From positions 1 to 23,919 of the forward strand of contig JANRME010000344.1 in assembly GCA_033761835.1 (NCBI GenBank): a stretch of 23,919 nt of DNA. The letters run 5' to 3'. Positions 16,436-23,849 of this stretch are shown here, piece by piece. Under the pieces are notes generated by a model. That model searched no databases, was not told the origin of the DNA, and saw only the letters and a list, made by a program, of their open reading frames with translations. How positions within the stretch are numbered: position 1 is the first letter of the stretch; every line of letters starts with the position of its first letter. A program made the translations under genes and the position numbers. Source of the stretch: JADJNW01 sp033761835 (GTDB lineage: Bacteria > Bacteroidota > Bacteroidia > Chitinophagales > Saprospiraceae).

Positions 16436-17575
16436 TTAGGCTCTTATAAATATTTTTCGCCAATATAAAATCCAGGTCAATCCCAGAATAAATATTACAA
16501 AAACAATTGCAAATATTAATGATGCATTATAAGGCGACGCGAACAAGGGTTCAAATATACTGGCATATACCCAATTAAAAAGTGATTGTTTTTCATTTAC
16601 TGGAATGCTAAACATAGTAATAGCAACCAATTCAGACATAAAATACGCAAATAGCGCATTTGTGCCAAACACGACGAAAGGCTTCGTCCAGCGCTTGTAA
16701 CCAAACACATCTACTACCCAATAAACTACACCAAGAAAAACCAAAGCAATGCCCGCCATATATAGCACATACGAACTCGTCCAAAGTTTTTTATTGATTG
16801 GGAAAATCGGATTCCAGATTAAACCCAAGGCAATTAAAATAGTGCCGATAGCAAACATTCCTGTTAATTTCTCATAATCAGTTCGTTCTGTTTTCAGCCA
16901 AATGCCTGTGAGCACACCACTTAAGCCGGTAGCAATGGAAGGCAGCGTACTCAGAATTCCCTCAGGATCAAAAGCAACCGGCGTACCATTCACCACTTCC
17001 CCATGATACATATGATTTTCACTCAGAATTACTTTATCCAGCCAAGTGCCCAAATTTTTCAGCATATCCAGATTGGCAGGCACGGTTCCATCCGACCAGG
17101 GTACGGGTACAAAAGTCATTAAAAACCAATATAATATTAATAAACCTATGGCAATCCAGAATTGGCTGCGCCAGCCTTTTGTGTAAACAAAAATAAGCGA
17201 ACAGAAAAAATAGACCAAAGCAATGCGTTGCAGTACACCAGGAATACGCTGATGCGCCAAATCAAAATAAGGAAAGCCATATAAAAAAAGCCCTAAACCA
17301 AAGATGATGAGCGTTCGTTTCAAGATTTTGAACATGAGTTGGCGCCGATTGACTCCTTCCTGAACGCGTTTGCCCAAGGCCAAAGGCACGGAAACGCCCA
17401 TAATAAAGAGGAAAAGCGGGAATACCCAATCGGTGGGGGTGTTGCCATGCCATTGGGCGTGTTGAAGTGGCGGATAGACATAAGTCCAGGTGCCGGGCGT
17501 ATTCACAAGGATCATACCTGCGATTGTAATGCCGCGAAAAACGTCAAGCGACAACAGCCGTTTACTTTGTTCCAT
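16436..17575 (-). CDS. HGSNAT/NagX-like membrane acyltransferase (DUF5009), copy A
   Basis: A 379-residue paralogue of copy B with the same landmarks: LLSLDVFRGITIAGMILVN, HAQWHGNTPTDWVFPLFLFIMG, DPEGILSTLPSIATGLSGV, NPIFPINKKLWTSSYVLYM, KPFVVFGTNALFAY and the C-terminal LGLTWILYWRKIFI. The main difference is the loop near residues 165-200, where copy A has an insertion (HMYHGEVVNGTPVAFDPEG against HLWKQSVTWDPEG). The high similarity along the whole length shows a gene duplication. Upstream on its strand lies the heptamer repeat. Confidence 0.85.
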   Translation of the reverse strand: MEQSKRLLSLDVFRGITIAGMILVNTPGTWTYVYPPLQHAQWHGNTPTDWVFPLFLFIMGVSVPLALGKRVQEGVNRRQLMFKILKRTLIIFGLGLFLYGFPYFDLAHQRIPGVLQRIALVYFFCSLIFVYTKGWRSQFWIAIGLLILYWFLMTFVPVPWSDGTVPANLDMLKNLGTWLDKVILSENHMYHGEVVNGTPVAFDPEGILSTLPSIATGLSGVLTGIWLKTERTDYEKLTGMFAIGTILIALGLIWNPIFPINKKLWTSSYVLYMAGIALVFLGVVYWVVDVFGYKRWTKPFVVFGTNALFAYFMSELVAITMFSIPVNEKQSLFNWVYASIFEPLFASPYNASLIFAIVFVIFILGLTWILYWRKIFIRA

Positions 17576-17596
17576 ACAATGGGTTTTAGGTCTTAA

Positions 17597-17627
17597 GTTA
17601 CAAGTTGTAGGTTACAGGTTACAAGTT
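17597..17627 (+). repeat. heptamer repeat, four and a half units
   Basis: Units GTTACAA, GTTGTAG, GTTACAG, GTTACAA and a partial GTT follow one another without spacing. The array lies just upstream of acyltransferase copy A on the minus strand. Confidence 0.85.
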
Positions 17628-17842
17628 GATTTGATTATAAAACATGAAACTTCTACCTTCCAACATGAAACTCTTTTCTACCGAATAAAGGTAAACATTT
17701 TGAAAAATTTTCCAATATAGTTTGTAAAAGTCGCCATTCGACGAGGGAACGATACATTTTATCGGAAAAGTGGGAAAACTTTGCGCTTGAATGCAATACA
17801 AATGGGCAGGTAAAGCGTTACATAATCGCATAGCTAAAAAAG

Positions 17843-17921
17843 AAACATGCTAACGACATGTTTATGGGATTGTTGAAATCGCCGCGGCGGTCCGCATGGA
17901 TCGCTTCGGCGATTTGTTTTT
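17843..17921 (+). terminator. two hairpins and a T run: orphan intrinsic terminator or end of a small RNA
   Basis: The first hairpin has AAACATG (17843-17849) pairing with CATGTTT (17857-17863). The second spans 17876-17915: AAATCGCCG pairs with CGGCGATTT at the base, and the stem continues inward through GCGGTCC and GGATCGC with two G-U pairs and one C-U mismatch to a GCAT loop, 18 positions in all. It is followed by GTTTTTT. The plus-strand T run marks a terminator, yet no plus-strand gene precedes it after 14490. The upstream transcript it would end is not identified. Confidence 0.6.
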
Positions 17922-17994
17922 TGGGGATTTAGAAAATGGAGTTGTAGTTGGTGGAGGAATGAAACAGGAACTGGATTTTGTTATAAAATGTTAT

Positions 17995-18002
17995 TATATT
18001 TG
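17995..18002 (+). promoter_or_regulatory. Bacteroidota -7 box for the second antitoxin
   Basis: TATATTTG is an exact TAnnTTTG match 20 bp before ATG 18022. It supports that start and argues against the longer frame from 17896. A TTTG at 17977-17980 is too close to be a standard -33 element. Confidence 0.5.
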
Positions 18003-18021
18003 TTCAATACAAAAAGCTATA

Positions 18022-18300
18022 ATGACCGCAAATATCAATAGCCGAAAATACGAACTCATCTCCAAAATTACGGAACTGGAAAGTGAGCAAGAGCTTGCTG
18101 AGTTGGAACAACACATTAATTTACTGCGTGCCAAGCAGCGATTTGGCGACTTTATCAAACCCATCCGCGAAACCATTTCGATAGAAGAACTCAAACGAGA
18201 ACAAAATTATAAGCCGATTAACAAAGCGGAGTTTGATGCTTTGGTAGCCGAGTTGGACATTCCAGAATCTATTGAAGAACTATTGGCAATGCTGGATTAA
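18022..18300 (+). CDS. putative antitoxin whose PIN partner is truncated
   Basis: A 92-residue charged helical protein (KYELISKITELESEQELAEL near the start, ending in ELDIPESIEELLAMLD). The C-terminal ELDIxExIEELLxML pattern is, in my recollection, typical of small proteins encoded just before VapC-type PIN toxins. Three bases after its stop a PIN start follows that breaks after 11 codons. The gene itself looks intact. A longer frame from 17896 would add 42 residues of low quality upstream of the promoter box, and I reject it. Confidence 0.65.
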   Translation: MTANINSRKYELISKITELESEQELAELEQHINLLRAKQRFGDFIKPIRETISIEELKREQNYKPINKAEFDALVAELDIPESIEELLAMLD

Positions 18301-18303
18301 TTT

Positions 18304-18339
18304 ATGGAATATTTATTCGATACTAACATCCTGTTTTGA
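18304..18339 (+). pseudogene. PIN-domain (VapC-like) toxin remnant, 11 codons
   Basis: ATG 18304 opens a frame that reads MEYLFDTNILF and then hits TGA at 18337-18339. This is the exact beginning of many VapC-type PIN toxins, including the first catalytic Asp in the DTN motif. The following 90 bases contain several stops in all plus frames and no further PIN motif, so most of the gene is deleted. The position three bases after an antitoxin-like gene supports the call. Confidence 0.7.
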
Positions 18340-18385
18340 CTATTTACATCAATATTATTTAATTATTTAAAATTGCAAAAGATTG

Positions 18386-18402
18386 ATATAAAAGCTTTAT
18401 AT
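18386..18402 (-). terminator. AT-rich hairpin downstream of the kinase gene
   Basis: ATATAAA (18386-18392) and TTTATAT (18396-18402) pair around an AGC loop, about 28 bases past the kinase stop. It is weak because it has no GC pairs. Confidence 0.25.
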
Positions 18403-18429
18403 TAAGAAGAGGAAGTTTGGTGTTTAATT

Positions 18430-19980
18430 CTAATGATCCATATGATGTTTGGGTAATTTTCTAAAAACGTTAAGAAGGTTTTCGATTGGTAAGTTTTCTA
18501 AAAGAATACGATCAAAAATTTCGTCAATTTCAAGCTCAACCTTACTTTCTGCATTATATGGAGAAAACTTAGCACAAATGATAAAATTGTAAGGAGTTAA
18601 ATACCTCATTCTTTCTTCAGATTTGCCTGCGATATTAACGATTTTTCCACCAATTTCTGTAGCACCATCTTCATGATCTTCTACTCTTATGATTTTGTTA
18701 TTGTATATCGCAAAACGTTCAAAGTAGCCGATGTTCTCCCGAGATAGTTTTTTGAAATCTTTATCATGCTTATACAAGCCACAAGGTTCATCCGCTTTAG
18801 TCTCAATGTATACAAATGTTCTATAATAGTGACTTCCATTATAGACGGCTAAACGATTGATCTTTAATTCATCCTCATTTAATCTACATTTATCATCCGA
18901 AAGGACTTCAAAATTTTCTACTGACCATCCAGAGGTTCCTCTAAAACACCAAATTGGATTGGTAACAACGTTCCTACCTCTACTCATTTTAAACGAAATA
19001 GGCGGTTCTAATAACAATTGTAGTCTATTAATTGCTATTTGAGGGTCGTCGAAAACTTGGAGTCCTCTTACGCTAGGAAAAGCAGATGCTAATCTATAAC
19101 TAAAAAACAAAGTAGATTCTTCTGTAATTACATCTTTTGAAAGTTTTTGGAGGAATTCTCTGATATGTAGAATAGATTGGAACCTTTTACGAGGATCATT
19201 TTCTAAACATATATCAATTATTGGGTCATATAAAGCTAAGTCTGGTATAATACTTGAAATTCGTTGCCTGCCGGTGCCTCTATGGGTTTTTTCTGTTACA
19301 TACCATTGTAATATCTGCCCCAATGCATATATATCCATAGTTTGATGAGGTTCAATATTACTTTCTTCCTGTTCAGGTGCTGAAAAAAGTCGATTACCAA
19401 CTCTCTCATTTTTGCCAGTTATGGCTTTATATTTGAATTGCTCAGGCGCATAGCTTGCAATTCCAAAATCTGTGAGAAAAAATTGATTCTTATCAACTAA
19501 GATATTTTCTGGCTTTATATCTCGATGGAAAATGCCATTTTCGTGTAGATACTCTAAGGTGTCAAGTAGAAAATTAAAAAACTCTTTGAACTTAGTATAT
19601 GTTAGATTTGGATCATTTTTTCTGTAATCGCTTAGAGAGGAATGGTAGTATTTCATGATGATAATAGGGATTTCGAAGGTTCCCTCATTATCGTTGCCTT
19701 TTAAAAGGTCATATCCGATATATTTCACTAGATTTTTAGGATGTTCTAAGCTAATTACATTGAAATATTCTGCAAGGAATCTTTGGTTTTTCCGCTCCAG
19801 AGCATTTCCTGTCACATCTGAAACAAGAAACTTTAAAGCAACAGGCATTTCATAAACCGTAGCTTTATAAACCATGCTATTGCCACCTTGTCCAATTTTT
19901 TCGTTAATTATTGCTTCGCCGAGAGTTAATTTTATGCTCTTTTGATTTTTAATAAATCGGGCAAAACGACTAGTATTCAT
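18430..19980 (-). CDS. eukaryotic-like protein kinase with unrecognised C-terminal domain
   Basis: The 516-residue protein carries a complete kinase domain (about 22-275): glycine loop GQGGNSMVYKA (30-40), ATP lysine Lys50 (VALKF), HRDIKPENIL (152-161) with catalytic Asp154 and Asn159, DFG at 171-173, and APE at 201-203. It should be an active Ser/Thr-type kinase. Residues about 285-516 form a second domain that I do not recognise, with no membrane helix and no PASTA, FHA or TPR repeat. It contains conserved-looking IWCFRGTSGWSVENF, KINRLAVYNGSHYYRTFVYIE and MRYLTPYNFIICAKFSPYN segments. The gene is AT-rich, solitary and beside a broken toxin-antitoxin pair, which suggests acquired DNA. Signalling or phage-defence roles are both possible. 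Confidence 0.85.
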   Translation of the reverse strand: MNTSRFARFIKNQKSIKLTLGEAIINEKIGQGGNSMVYKATVYEMPVALKFLVSDVTGNALERKNQRFLAEYFNVISLEHPKNLVKYIGYDLLKGNDNEGTFEIPIIIMKYYHSSLSDYRKNDPNLTYTKFKEFFNFLLDTLEYLHENGIFHRDIKPENILVDKNQFFLTDFGIASYAPEQFKYKAITGKNERVGNRLFSAPEQEESNIEPHQTMDIYALGQILQWYVTEKTHRGTGRQRISSIIPDLALYDPIIDICLENDPRKRFQSILHIREFLQKLSKDVITEESTLFFSYRLASAFPSVRGLQVFDDPQIAINRLQLLLEPPISFKMSRGRNVVTNPIWCFRGTSGWSVENFEVLSDDKCRLNEDELKINRLAVYNGSHYYRTFVYIETKADEPCGLYKHDKDFKKLSRENIGYFERFAIYNNKIIRVEDHEDGATEIGGKIVNIAGKSEERMRYLTPYNFIICAKFSPYNAESKVELEIDEIFDRILLENLPIENLLNVFRKLPKHHMDH

Positions 19981-20031
19981 TGTGTTTTGAATTGATTTTG
20001 TTGATTGGCATTGAATATTACATGATATTTG

Positions 20032-20065
20032 TTGTTACATACGGTTTAATAATAGAATTGTTACA
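20032..20065. repeat. 8-bp direct repeat upstream of the kinase gene
   Basis: TTGTTACA occurs at 20032-20039 and 20058-20065, starting 26 bp apart, between the kinase start and the end of the ScfR-type gene. The spacing is near two and a half helical turns. It could be an operator or chance. Confidence 0.4.
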
Positions 20066-20093
20066 AGAAATATTTTTAAAGCAAGTTAAAATT

Positions 20094-21602
20094 TTATGAA
20101 GTTTTCTCCATCACCTCTTTTCCCAAGCCACTCAAAGCCGCTTTAATCCTTTCTTTCGATTTTCGGTGTTGCAAAACTACAGGGGGTACGGCGCGCGCGC
20201 CACAGTCACTGATGCCGCAGCGTTCGCAGGTGGTGTGGACGTCTTTGACCTTGAGATCGGGATCGTTGAGGAATCGGAAACGCTGGCGCAGGCGGTCGTT
20301 GACGAGCAAACCGAGAGTTACGCTGGTGCTGTCTTGCGGGTTATCTTGGTCGGGTTTGGCGATACAAATGCAGAGATAGGAATTGGGCGTGCCCCAGTAG
20401 CGCGAGATTTGGGCGTCGCAGAGCATTCCGGCGGTAGTTTCGGTGCGGTCGGTGGCTTTCAGGCGACGGATGAGATTGATCGAAATCCAGCGGCGGCAGT
20501 AGTGTTCGTCGAGTTGGTTAGCGTGCGGATTGTGCAGTTGCGAAAGGTGCATTTCTTTGGTCATCTCGAATTTTTGCATCTCCGGGCCTGTGAAAAAACG
20601 CAGGAAAAACAAGTCTTTGATATCGAAATGCTGGGGTAAAATATTAGCTAAACGTTGTAATAAAGTTTCGGCGGTAACATCATATTTATATAATAATTCT
20701 AAAAAAGCATCGGGATTCCAGGTGTCCCGTTCTGCCATGCGCTCGATGTCGAGTATCATTTCGGCTTCATCCATGAGCAGCGCGACCGAGAAGTAAGAAG
20801 CGCGGAAATAATTGAGCAGTTTGTCAAAAGAATCAACTTCGGTCATATGGGTTTCATAAGGGCGGTTTTCGGCGATTTGCATGAATTGATAGCCGAGTTC
20901 TTTACCTAATAAATAATTTTCGTGGGCCGAAGTCAGATTTTTATTTAAAAATAAAGTTTTACTTTCTACTGCATAAAAAGAGCGAATATTATTTAATTCT
21001 TCTTGTTTTGATAAAGTTTTTCGGTCTATTATAATATTAAAATATTTCTTTAATAGATTTTCCAAGATTTCCGGGGTTAATTTAGTTTCTGTTAAGCCCG
21101 TCATTGCTCGAAAATCGCGTACTGCTTGCTCCAAAGATTCAAAATAATTATCATGTAAATCCTGATAGGAGCGGAGTGCGGCTTTGTAAAAATCTTCACC
21201 CTGCAAATGATAATTGCGGATAATTTTGATGACCGTACTTATGAAAGCATTAATTTTATCAGGGGTTTCGGCAAGTAATTCCAATAATTTGGGCAGGCTC
21301 ACGCCGAAGGTTTCCAAAGGGAAAATTTTCAAAAAATCGGAATTGACCAAGTCAATGATGGGCTTTAGTTTTTTGCTTGCCTGAAGTGAGACGAGGTAAT
21401 TATAATCGCTGTCTAAGGCCTTCGCCAACGCCAAAATTTTATCGTATTTGGGGTATTTTTTACCTTTTTCAATATCATGTAAATAAGAAATAGCCAGCCC
21501 GGTGCGCTCTGAGAGCTGTTGGTACGATAAGTTTTGCTCGCGGCGCAGGTGCGCTATTTTGAGTCCAAAAATTAGTTTGACGGTATCGCTTTCTTTGAGC
21601 AT
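20094..21602 (-). CDS. XRE-type transcriptional regulator of the RamB/ScfR/PrpR family
   Basis: The 502-residue protein has an N-terminal XRE helix-turn-helix (about 11-65; NLSYQQLSERTGLAISYLHD, EKGKKYPKYDKILALAKAL). A long central region follows, with an IrrE-like stretch (ESKTLFLNKNLTSAHENYLLGKELGY). The C-terminal domain of short-chain-fatty-acyl regulators contains CERCGISDCGARAVPP, with Cys459, 462 and 467. Known members (RamB of corynebacteria, PrpR of mycobacteria) control acetate, glyoxylate or propionate genes and sense acyl-CoA; the cysteine motif recalls the Fe-S site reported for PrpR. It is divergent from the PEP carboxykinase gene, so autoregulation and control of pckG are likely. 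Confidence 0.9.
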   Translation of the reverse strand: MLKESDTVKLIFGLKIAHLRREQNLSYQQLSERTGLAISYLHDIEKGKKYPKYDKILALAKALDSDYNYLVSLQASKKLKPIIDLVNSDFLKIFPLETFGVSLPKLLELLAETPDKINAFISTVIKIIRNYHLQGEDFYKAALRSYQDLHDNYFESLEQAVRDFRAMTGLTETKLTPEILENLLKKYFNIIIDRKTLSKQEELNNIRSFYAVESKTLFLNKNLTSAHENYLLGKELGYQFMQIAENRPYETHMTEVDSFDKLLNYFRASYFSVALLMDEAEMILDIERMAERDTWNPDAFLELLYKYDVTAETLLQRLANILPQHFDIKDLFFLRFFTGPEMQKFEMTKEMHLSQLHNPHANQLDEHYCRRWISINLIRRLKATDRTETTAGMLCDAQISRYWGTPNSYLCICIAKPDQDNPQDSTSVTLGLLVNDRLRQRFRFLNDPDLKVKDVHTTCERCGISDCGARAVPPVVLQHRKSKERIKAALSGLGKEVMEKTS

Positions 21603-21645
21603 TTTTTATTTGGTGATATAGTGATGTTGTGATTTGGTATTATTG

Positions 21646-21681
21646 GTTATCGGTTATCTGGCAACCCAGATAACCGATAAC
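21646..21681. promoter_or_regulatory. perfect 16-bp inverted repeat, candidate operator
   Basis: GTTATCGGTTATCTGG (21646-21661), a CAAC spacer, then CCAGATAACCGATAAC (21666-21681) is a perfect dyad. Each arm itself contains GTTATC twice, 7 bp apart. It is 44 bp before the regulator start and 226 bp before pckG. There is no T run and the flanking genes diverge, so a terminator is unlikely. A binding site for the adjacent regulator is the simplest idea. Confidence 0.6.
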
Positions 21682-21812
21682 AATTTTCACTGTTTCTGAT
21701 GACGATTATCATCGAAATTTATGAGTTGAACCCACATTTTTGTAGTACAAGCCAACCAAATTCAGACGCCAAATTATAGCGAAATTCAGACAAAAAAAAT
21801 CTATTAGCGAAA

Positions 21813-21844
21813 TTTTCTCTAACAAAGAAAAGTACGTTACTTTG
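21813..21844 (+). promoter_or_regulatory. candidate pckG promoter
   Basis: TTTT (21813-21816) and TTACTTTG (21837-21844) are separated by 20 bp. Each differs by one base from the TTTG / TAnnTTTG consensus, and CAG follows. The implied leader is about 55 bases. Confidence 0.4.
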
Positions 21845-21907
21845 CAGCCACAACCAGATAAAACCATTCAGCTTTTTAAAAGCATTTAAATCAAAATTTA
21901 TTTTACC

Positions 21908-23779
21908 ATGATGCAAGCAACAAAATCGTATGCCTTGGAGCAAGATTATGCTGATAAGGTGAAAAACCAAAAGTTGCTCCAATGGGTGGAAGCAATGAAA
22001 AACCTCTGTCAACCCGACCAAATCTATTGGTGCAACGGCTCGGACGAGGAATATAATTACATGACCGAAATGCTGGTGGAAAAAGGCACTTTCATCCGCC
22101 TGAATCCTGAAAAGCGCCCCAATAGTTTTGCTTGTTTTTCTGACCCCAGCGACGTGGCACGCGTGGAAGATCGAACTTTTATTTGCAGTCGCTTGAAAGA
22201 GGATGCAGGACCAACCAATAACTGGATGGATCCCAGAGAAATGAAGGCTACCCTGAATGGTTTGTTCGATGGCTGTATGCGTGGGCGCACGATGTATGTA
22301 ATTCCTTTTTGTATGGGGCCACTGGGTTCGCCGCTATCGCATATAGGTGTGCAATTGACGGATTCTGAATATGTTGTAGTGAACACGAAGATTATGACCC
22401 GTATGGGGCGGAAAGTGATTGATACTTTGGGCAATGACGAATTTGTAAAATGCCTGCATTCAGTAGGTGCGCCTTTAGCGCCGGGTCAGGAAGATGAAAA
22501 ATGGCCTTGCAATCGTGAAACCAAGTATATCGTGCACTTCCCAGAGGAACGTTCGATCATGTCGTATGGTAGTGGTTACGGTGGAAATGCATTATTGGGT
22601 AAAAAATGTTTCGCTTTGCGCATTGCATCTACGATGGCGCGTGAAGAAGGCTGGCTGGCGGAGCATATGTTGATTCTTGGTCTGGAAAACCCGGAAGGTG
22701 AGAAAACTTATGTAGCTGCTGCATTTCCAAGTGCTTGTGGTAAGACCAATTTTGCGATGCTCATTCCACCAAAAGATTTTGATGGTTGGAAAGTAACGAC
22801 AGTGGGAGATGATATTGCATGGATTAAACCTGGATCAGATGGTAAGCTATATGCTATCAATCCCGAAGCAGGTTATTTTGGTGTAGCGCCTGGCACCAAT
22901 ATGAAAACCAACCCTAATGCGATGGCTTCCATCAGTAAAAATAGCATTTTTACGAATGTGGCCATTACCCCCGATGGTGATGTATGGTGGGAAGGTATGA
23001 GCAAGGAAATTCCTGATGGCTTAATTGATTGGCATGGCAAACCGTATGATAAAAACAGTGGCAAACCTGCGGCGCACCCCAATGCACGCTTTACAGCCCC
23101 CGCTTCGCAAAATCCAGTTATAGATGCAAATTGGGAAAACCCAAGCGGTGTGCCAATTGGTGCTTTCATCTTCGGAGGTCGTCGGAGTACCACGGTTCCA
23201 TTGGTTTATCAATCTTTTAACTGGAGCTTTGGCGTGTATCTTGCTGCTACGATGGGCTCGGAAATGACGGCTGCTGCTTTTGGTGAAATTGGTAAAGTGC
23301 GCCGCGACCCATTTGCAATGCTACCATTTATCGGTTATCATATGGCGGATTATTTTAATCATTGGCTGCAATTCGGTCGGGTATTGCCAAATGCACCGCG
23401 TATTTTTGGTGTCAATTGGTTTAGAAAAGATAAAGATGGCAACTTCGCTTGGCCTGGTTTTGGTGAAAATATGCGGGTACTTAAATGGGTGGTGCAGCGC
23501 GTGAAGGGCCGAGCCTCAGCAGTAGAAAGTCCAATTGGGTGGATGCCTCGTTACAAGGATATGGATTGGAGGGGTCTGGAAAATTTTACACAAGAAGACT
23601 TTTTATCTGTGATGGCGGTTGACAGCGAAGCTTGGAAACAAGAAGTGTTGGGACATGAAGAATTATTCTCTCGTTTGTACGACAAGCTTCCGAAGGAATT
23701 TCTTTTTATGCGCGAGTTACTACTCTCTGCACTTTGGCGTTCGCCAGAGCGTTGGGAAATGGAAGATGAAACCTTATAG
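21908..23779 (+). CDS. pckG: phosphoenolpyruvate carboxykinase (GTP)
   Basis: The enzyme turns oxaloacetate and GTP into PEP, CO2 and GDP, the entry step of gluconeogenesis. The 623-residue length fits the GTP-dependent class (the ATP class is about 530). Motifs: NSFACFSDPSDVARVEDRTF near the N-terminus, GLFDGCMRGRTMYVIPFCMG and SYGSGYGGNALLGKKC. The active-site loop FPSACGKTN has Cys277, Lys279 and Thr280. TTVGDDIAWIKPG is the metal-binding kinase-2 region, and FGGRRSTTVPLVYQSFNW and RDPFAMLPFIGYHMADYF follow. Two ATG codons stand at 21908 and 21911; I use the first. The divergent acyl-responsive regulator suggests induction during growth on acetate or short acids. Confidence 0.97.
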   Translation: MMQATKSYALEQDYADKVKNQKLLQWVEAMKNLCQPDQIYWCNGSDEEYNYMTEMLVEKGTFIRLNPEKRPNSFACFSDPSDVARVEDRTFICSRLKEDAGPTNNWMDPREMKATLNGLFDGCMRGRTMYVIPFCMGPLGSPLSHIGVQLTDSEYVVVNTKIMTRMGRKVIDTLGNDEFVKCLHSVGAPLAPGQEDEKWPCNRETKYIVHFPEERSIMSYGSGYGGNALLGKKCFALRIASTMAREEGWLAEHMLILGLENPEGEKTYVAAAFPSACGKTNFAMLIPPKDFDGWKVTTVGDDIAWIKPGSDGKLYAINPEAGYFGVAPGTNMKTNPNAMASISKNSIFTNVAITPDGDVWWEGMSKEIPDGLIDWHGKPYDKNSGKPAAHPNARFTAPASQNPVIDANWENPSGVPIGAFIFGGRRSTTVPLVYQSFNWSFGVYLAATMGSEMTAAAFGEIGKVRRDPFAMLPFIGYHMADYFNHWLQFGRVLPNAPRIFGVNWFRKDKDGNFAWPGFGENMRVLKWVVQRVKGRASAVESPIGWMPRYKDMDWRGLENFTQEDFLSVMAVDSEAWKQEVLGHEELFSRLYDKLPKEFLFMRELLLSALWRSPERWEMEDETL

Positions 23780-23781
23780 AA

Positions 23782-23804
23782 TTTAAGTTTTTCTGCAACT
23801 TAAA
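23782..23804 (+). terminator. small hairpin just after pckG
   Basis: TTTAAGTT (23782-23789) and AACTTAAA (23797-23804) pair around a seven-base loop, two bases past the stop. It is weak alone, but it stands before a much stronger terminator and may protect the transcript's 3' end. Confidence 0.35.
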
Positions 23805-23812
23805 CTATAGCC

Positions 23813-23849
23813 AAAGAGGAGGAAGTGAGATGCTTACCTCCTCTTTTTA
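23813..23849 (+). terminator. strong intrinsic terminator of pckG
   Basis: AAAGAGGAGG (23813-23822) pairs with CCTCCTCTTT (23837-23846), with AAG/CTT extending the stem inward past a bulged A. A T run follows directly. This is a textbook rho-independent terminator. Confidence 0.88.

Larger units (their letters stand above)
17576..18021. other. 446-bp stretch without a convincing protein gene
   Basis: Between the acyltransferase copy A start and the antitoxin start. It holds the heptamer repeat (17597-17627), a GTCG/CGAC mini-hairpin near 17730, two clear hairpins (17843-17863 and 17876-17915) followed by a T run, and the promoter box of the antitoxin. An open frame begins at ATG 17896 and joins the antitoxin frame, but that ATG lies inside the hairpin and upstream of the promoter box. 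Confidence 0.6.
21603..21907. promoter_or_regulatory. 305-bp divergent regulatory region
   Basis: The space between the regulator (leftward) and pckG (rightward). It begins with G/T-rich repeated words (GTGATGTTGTGATTTGG), holds the inverted repeat at 21646-21681 and a smaller GATGA/TCATC dyad near 21699-21714, and ends with a candidate pckG promoter and a roughly 55-base leader. No protein-coding frame is convincing. Confidence 0.6.

Noticed and set aside
17896..18021. N-terminal extension of the second antitoxin from ATG 17896
   Set aside because: That ATG lies inside the 17876-17915 hairpin and upstream of an exact TAnnTTTG box; the added residues look non-coding.
20166..20639. 157-codon open frame on the plus strand inside the regulator gene
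   Set aside because: It lies entirely opposite the ScfR-type coding region, has an Ala/Val/Gly-rich translation with no domain, and follows the codon bias of the opposite strand.
18022..21602. A multi-gene defence system made of antitoxin, kinase and XRE regulator
   Set aside because: The regulator has a clear metabolic family and is paired with pckG; the genes are on different strands or well separated, so nothing ties them into one system.
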